Assembly: GCA_031370485.1 (NCBI GenBank)
Contig: JANMQK010000193.1
Coordinates: 1 to 36,176 of the forward strand
Source: JANMQK01 sp031370485
Lineage (GTDB): Bacteria; Acidobacteriota; Polarisedimenticolia; Gp22-AA2
Reading direction: 5' to 3'
DNA length: 36,176 bases
Position numbers and translations under genes: made by a program. Shown here one piece after another: positions 1 through 7,425 of the stretch. The notes under the pieces were generated by a model, which was given only the letters and a program-made list of their open reading frames with translations, did no database searches and was not told the origin of the DNA. Within the stretch, counting starts at the first letter, position 1. Each line of letters begins with the position of its first letter.

Positions 1-1099
1 TCCGGCTCTCCATCGTCACCGGATCGATCTCGGAGAGGCTGACGCCGCCGCCGGTCACCTCGGCTTTCCTGTAACCTGCGTCCCCCGTCCACGGAAGGAG
101 ACCGCGCACGAGCGTTTCGATCGCGCGGCGCCGCTCATCGCGCCGCAGATCCGAAAGCGGTCGCGCGGCGTCCACGCGCGCCATCGATAGGAGCGCGCTG
201 GCGAGCCGATCGGGCATCTGCGCGCGCAGGGCACCCGCCACCGTGCGGTACCCGCGGGAGCGCAGCGACTCCTCCCACTCCTTCTCGCCGAGCCGCGTCC
301 AGCGCACGACAATGCGCGCCGGGGACGCGCCCGAGACGGGAGAACGCACCGCGACGTGGGAGACATCGAGCACCGCCGGCCCGCTGTACCCCTGATGCGT
401 GAAGAGAAACCCTCCAGTCGCCGTGGCGGTGCGCCCGTCGCCCCGGGCGGTGAGCGTGACAGGAAGCGACACCCCCGCGAGATTCGCGAGCGGCGACGGC
501 GCCGCGAGAATCGGCGTCAGGGCCGCGTAGGTGGGATGGACCGTGTGCCCAAGCCCACGGACGACCTCGAGGCCGAGTCCGTCGCTCCCGGTGTTGGGGA
601 CCGAAAGCCCACCCGTCGCCACGATCACGGCGTCCGCGTGAAGCGATGGCGCTCCCTCCCGGTCGATCCGCCAGCCCGTCTTGTCGGGCGCGAACCCAAT
701 GACCATCGTGTTCGTCAGAAGATCCACGCCCCGGCGGGCCGCGAGCGCCAGCAGCCCGTCCCGCACGTCGCGCGCGCGATTCGACTCCGGGAAGAGCTTC
801 GCCGATTCGGTCTCCTCGACGAGCCGAAGCCCGAGCTCCTCCTCGAAGAAGGCGATCTGCTCCCGCAGCGGCCAGGAGCGGACCATCTTGCGCAGCAGGT
901 GGGGGGAGGAGTCGGTGACGAACCGTGACTCGTCGACGAAAGACGGCAGGATGTTGCATCGGCCGCCGCCGCTGATGAGGATCTTGCGCCCGCCGTCCCT
1001 GGTCCGCTCGACAAGGAGCGTCTCCGCGCCGGCGGCCGCCGCGAAGATCGCCGCCATCGTTCCGGCCGCTCCCGCGCCGATGACCGCGACCTGTCTCAT
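1..1099 (-). CDS. HI0933-type FAD-dependent oxidoreductase, C-terminus cut by window edge
   Basis: The frame is open from an ATG at 1099 to the left edge, giving about 366 residues and no stop. It begins with MRQVAVIGAGAAG, a GxGxxG dinucleotide-binding motif, followed by GRKILISGGGRCN, a signature of the HI0933/YhiN flavoprotein family. Near the window edge it carries VTGGGVSLSEIDPVTMESR, which matches the conserved C-terminal FAD-contacting segment of that family, so only a few dozen residues should be missing. The family is predicted to bind FAD and NAD(P); its physiological substrate is not established. The start lies 5 bases after the yaeQ stop, so it is probably the third gene of an operon with the kinase-cyclase and yaeQ. 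Confidence 0.9.
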   Translation of the reverse strand, partial: MRQVAVIGAGAAGTMAAIFAAAAGAETLLVERTRDGGRKILISGGGRCNILPSFVDESRFVTDSSPHLLRKMVRSWPLREQIAFFEEELGLRLVEETESAKLFPESNRARDVRDGLLALAARRGVDLLTNTMVIGFAPDKTGWRIDREGAPSLHADAVIVATGGLSVPNTGSDGLGLEVVRGLGHTVHPTYAALTPILAAPSPLANLAGVSLPVTLTARGDGRTATATGGFLFTHQGYSGPAVLDVSHVAVRSPVSGASPARIVVRWTRLGEKEWEESLRSRGYRTVAGALRAQMPDRLASALLSMARVDAARPLSDLRRDERRRAIETLVRGLLPWTGDAGYRKAEVTGGGVSLSEIDPVTMESR

Positions 1100-1104
1100 C
1101 CCGC

Positions 1105-1644
1105 TCAAGAAAAATGGTGCTCCACGACCGCGGTGCTGAAGGACTGCCCGTCCACGTCCAGGTACAGCTGATGCTCCGTGATTGAAGCGGTCACCTTGGC
1201 GCGCCGCTGCACGACCGCGGCGATGGATTCGACGAAACCGCGGCCGAACTCATGGACCGGGATCTCCGCCGCGCGGTGAATCCCCTTGCCGCCGAGTTCC
1301 GCCAGCACCTGGGCGACATTCCGGTGCGTGTAGACGGCCGCCCGGCCGGCTAGCTTGCTGCCCCGGTGCAGTCGTTGGGCATCCGGCATGCCCACTTCGA
1401 TCCACGCCGTGACGCGGCCCGTGAGATCCCGCACCAGGATCGCCGGCTCCTCCCCGGACGCTATCCCCTCGGTGAGAGTGATTCCCTTCGTGTACTCGAA
1501 GCAGTACGCCAGGTATCGCGCGAGCATATATTCGAGCGTCTCAGAGGGTTGCCGCGCCAGGCGCACCCCGAACGTCTCGTAAACCCCCCGATCGACATCG
1601 GAGAGCTCAGTGTCCAGATTGTAGATCGTCGCGGTGAGCGCCAT
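1105..1644 (-). CDS. yaeQ: YaeQ family protein
   Basis: This 179-residue protein matches YaeQ in length and layout. It opens MALTATIYNLDTELSDVDR, like the E. coli protein, then has the RQPSETLEYMLARYLAY helix and the acidic EEPAILVRDLTGRVTAWIEVG strand pair that corresponds to the core of the PD-(D/E)XK-like fold described for the family. The molecular function of YaeQ is not settled; older links to haemolysin or transcription elongation are weak. Its ATG lies 15 bases after the stop of the upstream kinase-cyclase and its stop lies 5 bases before the flavoprotein start, so it is the middle gene of a three-gene operon. Confidence 0.9.
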   Translation of the reverse strand: MALTATIYNLDTELSDVDRGVYETFGVRLARQPSETLEYMLARYLAYCFEYTKGITLTEGIASGEEPAILVRDLTGRVTAWIEVGMPDAQRLHRGSKLAGRAAVYTHRNVAQVLAELGGKGIHRAAEIPVHEFGRGFVESIAAVVQRRAKVTASITEHQLYLDVDGQSFSTAVVEHHFS

Positions 1645-1659
1645 GAGACGGGACAGATT

Positions 1660-4227
1660 TCAGGAGAAGAGCTTCAGGCCCATCACGAGGTGGGACAGCG
1701 GGCTGTCCGGGGAGGAGGCGGCGCGGACCGGCTCGACGCGCACTTCCTCGTCGACGTCCTCCTGGGTCCGGCCGTCGATCCGGATCTCGCCGGGAGCCGC
1801 GTCGCGGCAGAGGCGGAAGGCCTGGTTGACCGAGGGGCCGATCGTCGTGTACTCGACCCGCTTGTCGGAGCCCAGGTTTCCCAGAAGCCCGATCCCCGTG
1901 CTGATGCCGAGGGTGAGTTCGAGCCCGCCGAACTCAGGATGAAGCCCCCACCACTTGTCGCGAAGCCGTGTGAACGCCTCGCGCATGTCGAGGGCTGCGA
2001 AGACCGCGCGCTGCGGGTCGGAAGGGCCGAACCGGGGGTCGTGGGCGATCGGCGCGCCGTAAAGCGCCATCAGCGCGTCTCCGAGGAATTTGTCGACGGT
2101 CCCCTCGTACTTGAAGACGACGTGCGTCATCAGCGAGAAGAACTCCCGCAGGAAGCGGGCGGCGTCCGGGGGCGGAAGCCTCTCGGACAGGGGCGTGAAT
2201 CCGCGGATGTCAGCCACCAGCACCGTCACCGGCCGGCGCTCGCCAGCGAGGATCTTTCCCGTCGGGTCGTTGAAGACCTGCTCGGCGATGTGCGGGGTGA
2301 CGTAGGACTCGAAACGCCGGCGAATCCGCTCGGCCTCCTCCTCCCGCGCCTTCGCCCGGTCCCGGATCTCCCGGTAGAGCCGCGCGTTCTCGATGGCCAC
2401 GGCGACCTGGCTCGCGAGGACGGTCATCAGCTGGGCGTGCTCGTTGTTGAAATGGCCCGGCTCGACACTTTCAAGGGTGAGCACCCCGAGGACCCTGTCC
2501 TGGACCACCAGCGGCACCGCCAGCTCGGAGCGGGGGACCCGCCCGTCCACGGTCCGCGCGGCGACGTAGCCCGGGTCCTTGGAGACGTCGTCCACGAGGA
2601 TCGCCTCCCGCTGCTCCACCGCCCGGCTGATGACCCCCTCGCCCAGCTGGAGCTCTTTCTCGCGGACAAACAAAGGGTCGTAGCCGATGGCGGTGCGCCA
2701 CGTGAAGCGGCCGGTCTTCGCGTCGAGCAGGAAGATCGTGAACAGCTCGTAATCGATGACCCGCCGGGTCAGGACGCCCACCTGGTCGAGAAGGGAGTCC
2801 AGGTCCAGGATCGACGCGATCTCCCGGCCGATCTCGATCAGCATTTCCATGGCCAGGGAGTGGCGTCTTTTCTCCTCGAAGAGCCTGGCGTTCTCGATGG
2901 CGACCGCGATCTGGCCACCGAGAGTCGACATCACGGTGAGATGCTCGTTGGTGAAGAAATGGGGACGGTGGCTTTCCATGTTCAGCACGCCGATGACCCG
3001 GTCCATGTGCAGGAGTGGCACGACCAGGTTCGAGGCGTAGGCCTTGCCGTTGGGTGCGTAGTAGTCGGGGTCGCGGCCGACATCCCCGAGCAGGATCGGC
3101 TGCCGCGTCCGGATCGCCCTCCCGCAGACTCCCACGTTGGCCTTGTACTCGGTCGTCCGCGCCCTCTCGGGGATGTAGCCCGCCCCGCCGAGCCATTCGA
3201 GCCGGTTGGCCGCCTCGTCCACCCGGAAAATGCCGAGCATGTCGTAGTCGATGAGCCCTTTCATCACGGTAGCGACCCGCTCGAGGAGCGGCTCGAGATC
3301 CAGGATAGAGGTCATCTCGCGGGACACGGTCAACAGCGTGTGCAGCGTCCTCGTCCTCTGGACATCGAGGTTAATCCGGGCGAGCCTCAGGGCCTCGCAC
3401 AGTTCCTTCCCGCTGGGGTACCGTGCCTGGGGATCCTTCGCCAGGCAGCGGTCGACGATCGCCTGGAGATCCGAAGGGATGTCCGGGTTCACTTCGTAAA
3501 CGGGGCGCGGCTGGTTATGGATGATCTCGTACAGCAGATCCACATCCGAGTCGCCCGAGAACGCCGGCTGCCGGGTGAGCATTTCGTAAAGGACCAGGCC
3601 GAACGAGAAGAGGTCCGCGCGCGCGTCCACCTCCTTGCCGAGCGCCTGCTCGGGCGACATGTAGGCGGCGGTCCCCATCGGGATCCCCTCGGCGGTGAGA
3701 CGGGTGGCGGCCGAGGTGGCGACCGCGCTTTTCTTCGGGCTCACCAGCTTGGCGAGGCCGAAATCCATAACTTTAGGGTGGCCGCGCGGGGTCAGGATGA
3801 TGTTGGCGGGCTTGATGTCCCGGTGGACGACACCGTTGGCGTGCGCCTCGCCCAGCGCGTCGGCGATCTGGACCGAGATGTCGAGCGCCTCCCGCACCTC
3901 CAGGGGGCCGGCCCGCAGCCGCTCCGCGAGGGTCGGCCCCTGGACATACTCCATGGCGATGATCTGCTGGCCGTCGTCCTGCTCGAGCCCGTAGATCGTG
4001 GCGATGTTCGGATGGTTCAGCGCCGAGGCGATCTGCGCTTCGCGGAGTAGCCGGGCCTGCGACGTTCCGTGGCCTATAGAGTCCGGGGGAAGGACCTTCA
4101 ACGCCACCGTTCGCTCGAGGCGGGTATCCCAGGCCTTGTGGACGACCCCCATCCCACCCTGCCCGATCTGTTCGATCAGGGTGAAATGGGCCAGTGTCTT
4201 CCCGTCAACGGGCGGCTTGGTGTCCAT
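1660..4227 (-). CDS. Ser/Thr protein kinase with two GAF domains and a C-terminal class III nucleotidyl cyclase
   Basis: A soluble 855-residue signalling protein. Residues 14-285 form a Hanks-type kinase: IGQGGMGVV loop, VALK Lys44, HRDIKPAN at 135-142, DFGLAK at 155-160, GTAAYMSPEQ at 185-194. Two GAF domains follow (about 305-455 and 475-630), then a short linker helix and a class III cyclase domain (about 665-835) with VADIRGFT and DKFLGDALMALYG, which supply the two metal Asp residues and a base-recognition Lys. In the later YTTIGPSVNQAFRL segment the usual GDxVN Asp is Pro, while the Asn and Arg needed for catalysis remain. A TTG at 4254 would add nine residues, but the ATG at 4227 suits the promoter at 4274-4303 better because it leaves a leader of about 40 bases. 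It likely converts GAF ligand or redox input into phosphorylation and a cyclic nucleotide. Confidence 0.92.
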   Translation of the reverse strand: MDTKPPVDGKTLAHFTLIEQIGQGGMGVVHKAWDTRLERTVALKVLPPDSIGHGTSQARLLREAQIASALNHPNIATIYGLEQDDGQQIIAMEYVQGPTLAERLRAGPLEVREALDISVQIADALGEAHANGVVHRDIKPANIILTPRGHPKVMDFGLAKLVSPKKSAVATSAATRLTAEGIPMGTAAYMSPEQALGKEVDARADLFSFGLVLYEMLTRQPAFSGDSDVDLLYEIIHNQPRPVYEVNPDIPSDLQAIVDRCLAKDPQARYPSGKELCEALRLARINLDVQRTRTLHTLLTVSREMTSILDLEPLLERVATVMKGLIDYDMLGIFRVDEAANRLEWLGGAGYIPERARTTEYKANVGVCGRAIRTRQPILLGDVGRDPDYYAPNGKAYASNLVVPLLHMDRVIGVLNMESHRPHFFTNEHLTVMSTLGGQIAVAIENARLFEEKRRHSLAMEMLIEIGREIASILDLDSLLDQVGVLTRRVIDYELFTIFLLDAKTGRFTWRTAIGYDPLFVREKELQLGEGVISRAVEQREAILVDDVSKDPGYVAARTVDGRVPRSELAVPLVVQDRVLGVLTLESVEPGHFNNEHAQLMTVLASQVAVAIENARLYREIRDRAKAREEEAERIRRRFESYVTPHIAEQVFNDPTGKILAGERRPVTVLVADIRGFTPLSERLPPPDAARFLREFFSLMTHVVFKYEGTVDKFLGDALMALYGAPIAHDPRFGPSDPQRAVFAALDMREAFTRLRDKWWGLHPEFGGLELTLGISTGIGLLGNLGSDKRVEYTTIGPSVNQAFRLCRDAAPGEIRIDGRTQEDVDEEVRVEPVRAASSPDSPLSHLVMGLKLFS

Positions 4228-4273
4228 TTGGCCTGGTCGATTCTTCCCGGGCAATGTGAAGAACGGATGGGAC

Positions 4274-4303
4274 TGTATAGCACCGGCGTCTCCCGGCTGT
4301 CAA
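4274..4303 (-). promoter_or_regulatory. sigma70-type promoter for the kinase-cyclase/yaeQ/flavoprotein operon
   Basis: Read on the minus strand, a consensus TTGACA (4303-4298) is followed after 18 bases by TATACA (4279-4274). The predicted transcript start near 4267 lies about 40 bases before the ATG at 4227. This is the best-matching sigma70-like element I found in the window. Confidence 0.6.
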
Positions 4304-4322
4304 CGACGAGGCGCCCTCCGGG

Positions 4323-4328
4323 TAGAAT
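4323..4328 (+). promoter_or_regulatory. possible -10 element for the TPR kinase gene
   Basis: TAGAAT lies 45 bases before the ATG at 4374 in the divergent intergenic region. I see no convincing -35 at a standard distance, so only the -10 is marked. Confidence 0.3.
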
Positions 4329-4373
4329 ACCCGCGGCCGCCGCGCCGGCGGTCCCCCGGAAGGCCGCTTCTGC

Positions 4374-6809
4374 ATGAACCTCGAACCAGGCAGGACGATC
4401 TCCCACTACCGGCTCATCGAGAAGGTCGGAGAAGGGGGGATGGGTGTCGTCTGGAAGGCCGAGGACACGGTTCTGGGGCGGACCGTCGCCATCAAGTTCC
4501 TCCCGGCTGGGTCGGCCCGCGACGAAGAGCGGCGGCAGATGTTTCTCTCGGAAGCCCGCCTTGCCTCCTCGGTGAGCGAAGCGTCGATCGTCCAGGTCCA
4601 TGAGTTCGGCCGTGAGGAGGATCTTGATTTCATCGTGATGGAGTATGTGGATGGGAAACCGCTCAACCGCATCCTGCACGGCCGGCCCCTTCCCCCGGAG
4701 AAGGTCGCCAGCATGGGCCACCAGGTGGCGCACGCGCTGTCGCGCGCCCATCGCAAGGGACTCCTCCACCGCGACCTGAAGCCGGCCAACCTGCTCGTCA
4801 CCCCCGACGGCGACGTGAAGGTCGTCGACTTCGGTCTCGCGATCCTCTCCGGGGGCGGCGCGGCACCCGTGGGCGCCGAGGATCCGACCATTGTCGGGGA
4901 GGAGGATCCGGCCGCTGGACCGGGGCCCGTGCCCCTGGCGGGCACCCTGCCCTATATGTCGCCGGAACAGGTGCGGTCGGAAAAGCTCGACGCCAGGAGC
5001 GACATCTTTTCGCTCGGGTCGGTGCTCTACGAGATGACCACGGGACAGCGGCCTTTCGTGGGAGCGACCCGCTCGGACCTCGTCCAGGAAATCCTGAGGG
5101 CGCGGCCGATCGCCGTGCACGACCTGGTTCCGAAGGTGCCGCTGGACCTGGACCGGATCCTGCAGAAGGCGCTTGCCCCCAAGCCGGGAGACCGTTACCA
5201 GACGATGGAGGACCTGGCCGTGGACCTGAAACGGCTGGGCCAGGACCTGGATGCAGGCTCATCGCCGTCCTACGAGGACCTGAAACCGGCGACCGCCTCG
5301 CGGCGGCGGGTCGGCGCCCGGGCCTGGATTGCGTCCGGCGCGTTTCTCCTCGCGGCGGTCGCGGCGGCGGCCGTCTGGCTGGCGGGATGGAGGCCCGGGG
5401 CCCCCGCGGACGCAGGCATCGTCCTGATCCTGCCCCTCGAAGTGCGCGGACAGACGGATGGCGCCGAGTACGTCGGACGGGCGTTCGCGGAAACGATCGC
5501 CGTGAACCTGTCCCAGGTGAAAGGGCTGGGCGTGCTGCCGGTACCCGACTTGGGGGAGATGGGCCGGGGCGGGACGCTTGACCGATCCCGCCGCGCCCTC
5601 GCCGCCGGAGCCGGGCGCATGCTGACGGGAGCGCTGACGGTCGGCGGCGACACCGTCCACGCGAGCCTGAACCTGGTGGATACGCGGCGGAACCTTCTCA
5701 TCGCGGGGTTCAGTCGCGACGTCGGGGGCCGTTCGCTTACGCCCCTGGCGATCTCCCTGGCCGGAGAGGTGGCGACGGCGCTCGGGGGGCGGCCGCCGAA
5801 GAGCTACGAGTATTTCCTCTATCTCACAGGGACCCCGGCCATGGCCGCCTCCCCCGATTTCGGAGAGGCCCTGGGGGCACTTCGCCGTCTCGACACGCCG
5901 GCCGCCCTGGCCGCGACCGGGCGCCTCCTGGATGCCTTCCCGAACGAGCCGGATGCGCACGTCCTGCGGGCCACCGCGGCATTCAATGCTGCCGAGGAAG
6001 GCGGTGCGCCCGGTTCGCCCGCGTGGAGGACCTACGAGGAGTCGCTCGCCGCGCTCGAGCGTGTCGATCCCGGCAGTCCATGGGTCGGTTTCTTCCGGGC
6101 CTACTCGATCGCCAGGAGCGGTCAGACCCAGGAAGCCATCCGTGGCTTCACGCGGATCCTGACCCGGGACGACCTCACGCCCGCCGCGCGAGCCTACATC
6201 CTGAGCATCCGGAGCTACTGGCTCGTGCGGGAAGGGAACCAGACCGCCGCCCTCGCGGATGTCGAGGAAGCCACGCACCTGAATCCGACCGACGATCGAA
6301 ACCTGGGAATCGTCAGCGCGACCCTCCTCGAGCTCGACCGACTGGATGAGGCGGCGGTCCGCGCCGGCCAGGCCGTGGCCCTCAATCCGGCCAGCGGCCA
6401 GAACAACAGCCTCCTGGGCGAATGCCTCTACCGCATGGGCAGATGGAAGGAATCGATCGCCCCGCTGGCGAAGGCCTGCGCCCTGAGCCCCATCCAGTGG
6501 TACTGCGCCTACGAGGCGCCGGCGCTTCTGCGCGCGGGCCGGGCCGAGGAGGCGCTTGGGGCGGCGCAACGGGCGGCCTCCATGACGGAAAGCAGCGAGG
6601 GCGCGTACGAGCTGGCCCGCTATTACCTCCTGGCCGGGAATCGGGCGGAGGCGCTTCGACTCCTTGGGAGATATCTCGATCTCAGCCCGGGCTTCTCCCC
6701 CAACGACGCCGACAAGGTCGCTCATGACCCCGATCTTGCCGCCCTCCGCCCCGACCCCCGGTTCCAGCACATCATCGCCGAGATCAAGGCCCGGGCCGGC
6801 AGGGAGTGA
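4374..6809 (+). CDS. membrane Ser/Thr protein kinase with TPR-containing extracytoplasmic region
   Basis: An 811-residue receptor-like kinase. The kinase domain spans about 11-290 with VGEGGMGVV, catalytic Lys41, HRDLKPAN at 132-139, DFG at 152-154 and GTLPYMSPEQ at 190-199. A basic stretch (SRRR, 309-312) precedes one transmembrane helix at about 317-337. The part beyond the membrane starts with a TolB/FlgO-like segment (VLILPLEVRGQ, then EYVGRAFAETIAVNL), followed by several tetratricopeptide-like helical repeats to the C-terminus. This kinase-TM-TPR arrangement is common in Acidobacteriota and Myxococcota and is generally taken to sense periplasmic protein partners. It is transcribed divergently from the kinase-cyclase operon. 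The ATG follows a GC-rich leader without a strong ribosome binding site. Confidence 0.9.
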   Translation: MNLEPGRTISHYRLIEKVGEGGMGVVWKAEDTVLGRTVAIKFLPAGSARDEERRQMFLSEARLASSVSEASIVQVHEFGREEDLDFIVMEYVDGKPLNRILHGRPLPPEKVASMGHQVAHALSRAHRKGLLHRDLKPANLLVTPDGDVKVVDFGLAILSGGGAAPVGAEDPTIVGEEDPAAGPGPVPLAGTLPYMSPEQVRSEKLDARSDIFSLGSVLYEMTTGQRPFVGATRSDLVQEILRARPIAVHDLVPKVPLDLDRILQKALAPKPGDRYQTMEDLAVDLKRLGQDLDAGSSPSYEDLKPATASRRRVGARAWIASGAFLLAAVAAAAVWLAGWRPGAPADAGIVLILPLEVRGQTDGAEYVGRAFAETIAVNLSQVKGLGVLPVPDLGEMGRGGTLDRSRRALAAGAGRMLTGALTVGGDTVHASLNLVDTRRNLLIAGFSRDVGGRSLTPLAISLAGEVATALGGRPPKSYEYFLYLTGTPAMAASPDFGEALGALRRLDTPAALAATGRLLDAFPNEPDAHVLRATAAFNAAEEGGAPGSPAWRTYEESLAALERVDPGSPWVGFFRAYSIARSGQTQEAIRGFTRILTRDDLTPAARAYILSIRSYWLVREGNQTAALADVEEATHLNPTDDRNLGIVSATLLELDRLDEAAVRAGQAVALNPASGQNNSLLGECLYRMGRWKESIAPLAKACALSPIQWYCAYEAPALLRAGRAEEALGAAQRAASMTESSEGAYELARYYLLAGNRAEALRLLGRYLDLSPGFSPNDADKVAHDPDLAALRPDPRFQHIIAEIKARAGRE

Positions 6810-6855
6810 GGGCTCCCAATTCCCCATTCCGCGACCGCCGCCGGCTCTGCATGTT

Positions 6856-6870
6856 CCCCGTTCCACGGGG
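6856..6870. repeat. small inverted repeat after the TPR kinase gene
   Basis: CCCCGT and ACGGGG flank a 3-base loop, 47 bases after the kinase stop. No T-run follows, so it is at most a weak or factor-dependent terminator. The rest of 6810-7057 shows a candidate promoter (6916-6944) and a palindrome (7007-7016) but no convincing gene. Confidence 0.3.
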
Positions 6871-6915
6871 GATAGGCCCTGCCCCCGCGAATACCGCTGT
6901 CGCTTCACATTGCGC

Positions 6916-6944
6916 TTGCACGGGCAACATTCTCACGGTATCTT
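6916..6944 (+). promoter_or_regulatory. candidate promoter for the CTERM peptide / radical SAM / exosortase genes
   Basis: TTGCAC (6916-6921) and TATCTT (6939-6944) are separated by 17 bases. The -35 is poor and the -10 fair. It would give an untranslated leader of about 107 bases before the GTG at 7058. I found no GG-N10-GC sigma54 motif in this gap. Confidence 0.35.
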
Positions 6945-7006
6945 CGGACCAGCATTCTTGAATCTTGTTCAAAGCCACGTCCGGCAATGGTCCCTGAGGA
7001 TTGGTC

Positions 7007-7016
7007 CCCTCGAGGG
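7007..7016. repeat. 10-base perfect palindrome upstream of the CTERM gene
   Basis: CCCTCGAGGG is a perfect palindrome 42 bases before the predicted GTG start. It could be an operator half or a leader hairpin, or it may be chance in GC-rich DNA. Confidence 0.25.
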
Positions 7017-7057
7017 ACGGGGCTTCCATTGCAGCGTGGCGTGAGAGGGTTCTCCCC

Positions 7058-7369
7058 GTGAAAACTGAAACCCCTCGAAAGTGTCAGCAGCCAAAGTCGG
7101 CCGGCGGCGGTGTTGCGAAAGCCCTTCGAAGACTCGGGAAACTCGCGGTCTACGCAGCGCCTGTCATCATGACGTTCGGGGCGGAGACCATGGCCCAAAT
7201 GACCCCCCCGCCGCCGCCACCCGGGGGCCCGCGGATGCCGGCCCTTTCCGCCCTCGGCCTGGCGGCGATGGGTGCCGGCATGGCAACCATGGGCGCCTAC
7301 CGGCTGCTCAAGGCGAAACGGAAGAAGGCGGATGACACGACGCCCGCGGGGCCGGCGCCCGGGAAGTAG
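7058..7369 (+). CDS. small exported protein with an IPTL/PEP-CTERM-like C-terminal sorting signal
   Basis: This 103-residue protein starts at a GTG preceded by GAGAGGG; a longer reading from a TTG at 7001 lacks support. A basic N-region (about 21-29, containing RRLGK) and a hydrophobic stretch (LAVYAAPVIMTFG, 29-41) ending AETMAQ look like a signal peptide. A run of six prolines and GGPR follow (50-59). Then comes MPALSALG (60-67), a transmembrane helix (about 68-81) and a basic cluster YRLLKAKRKK (81-90), the three-part layout of exosortase sorting signals, closest to the IPTLxxWG type processed by XrtH. A polar tail of 13 residues after the basic cluster is unusual. After both cleavages only about a dozen residues, mainly proline, would remain. 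The exosortase two genes downstream is the obvious partner. Confidence 0.75.
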   Translation: MKTETPRKCQQPKSAGGGVAKALRRLGKLAVYAAPVIMTFGAETMAQMTPPPPPPGGPRMPALSALGLAAMGAGMATMGAYRLLKAKRKKADDTTPAGPAPGK

Positions 7370-7425
7370 CCGCCGTCGTTTCCGCGAGAGGCCGTCCTTC
7401 GCCGGCGGATGCAGGTCGGTCTGTG

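Noticed and set aside
1366..4050. An 894-residue open frame on the plus strand.
   Set aside because: It is antisense to the kinase-cyclase gene, is rich in Arg, Gly, His and Asp as GC-rich antisense frames are, and has no recognisable domain.
6810..7057. A sigma54 promoter upstream of the CTERM gene, expected by analogy with the peptide at 16618.
   Set aside because: No GG-N10-GC pair with flanking consensus is present; only a weak sigma70-like pair was found.
7058..7369. A standard PEP-CTERM protein.
   Set aside because: There is no Val-Pro-Glu-Pro motif; MPALS followed by a small helix and basic cluster is closer to the IPTL type.
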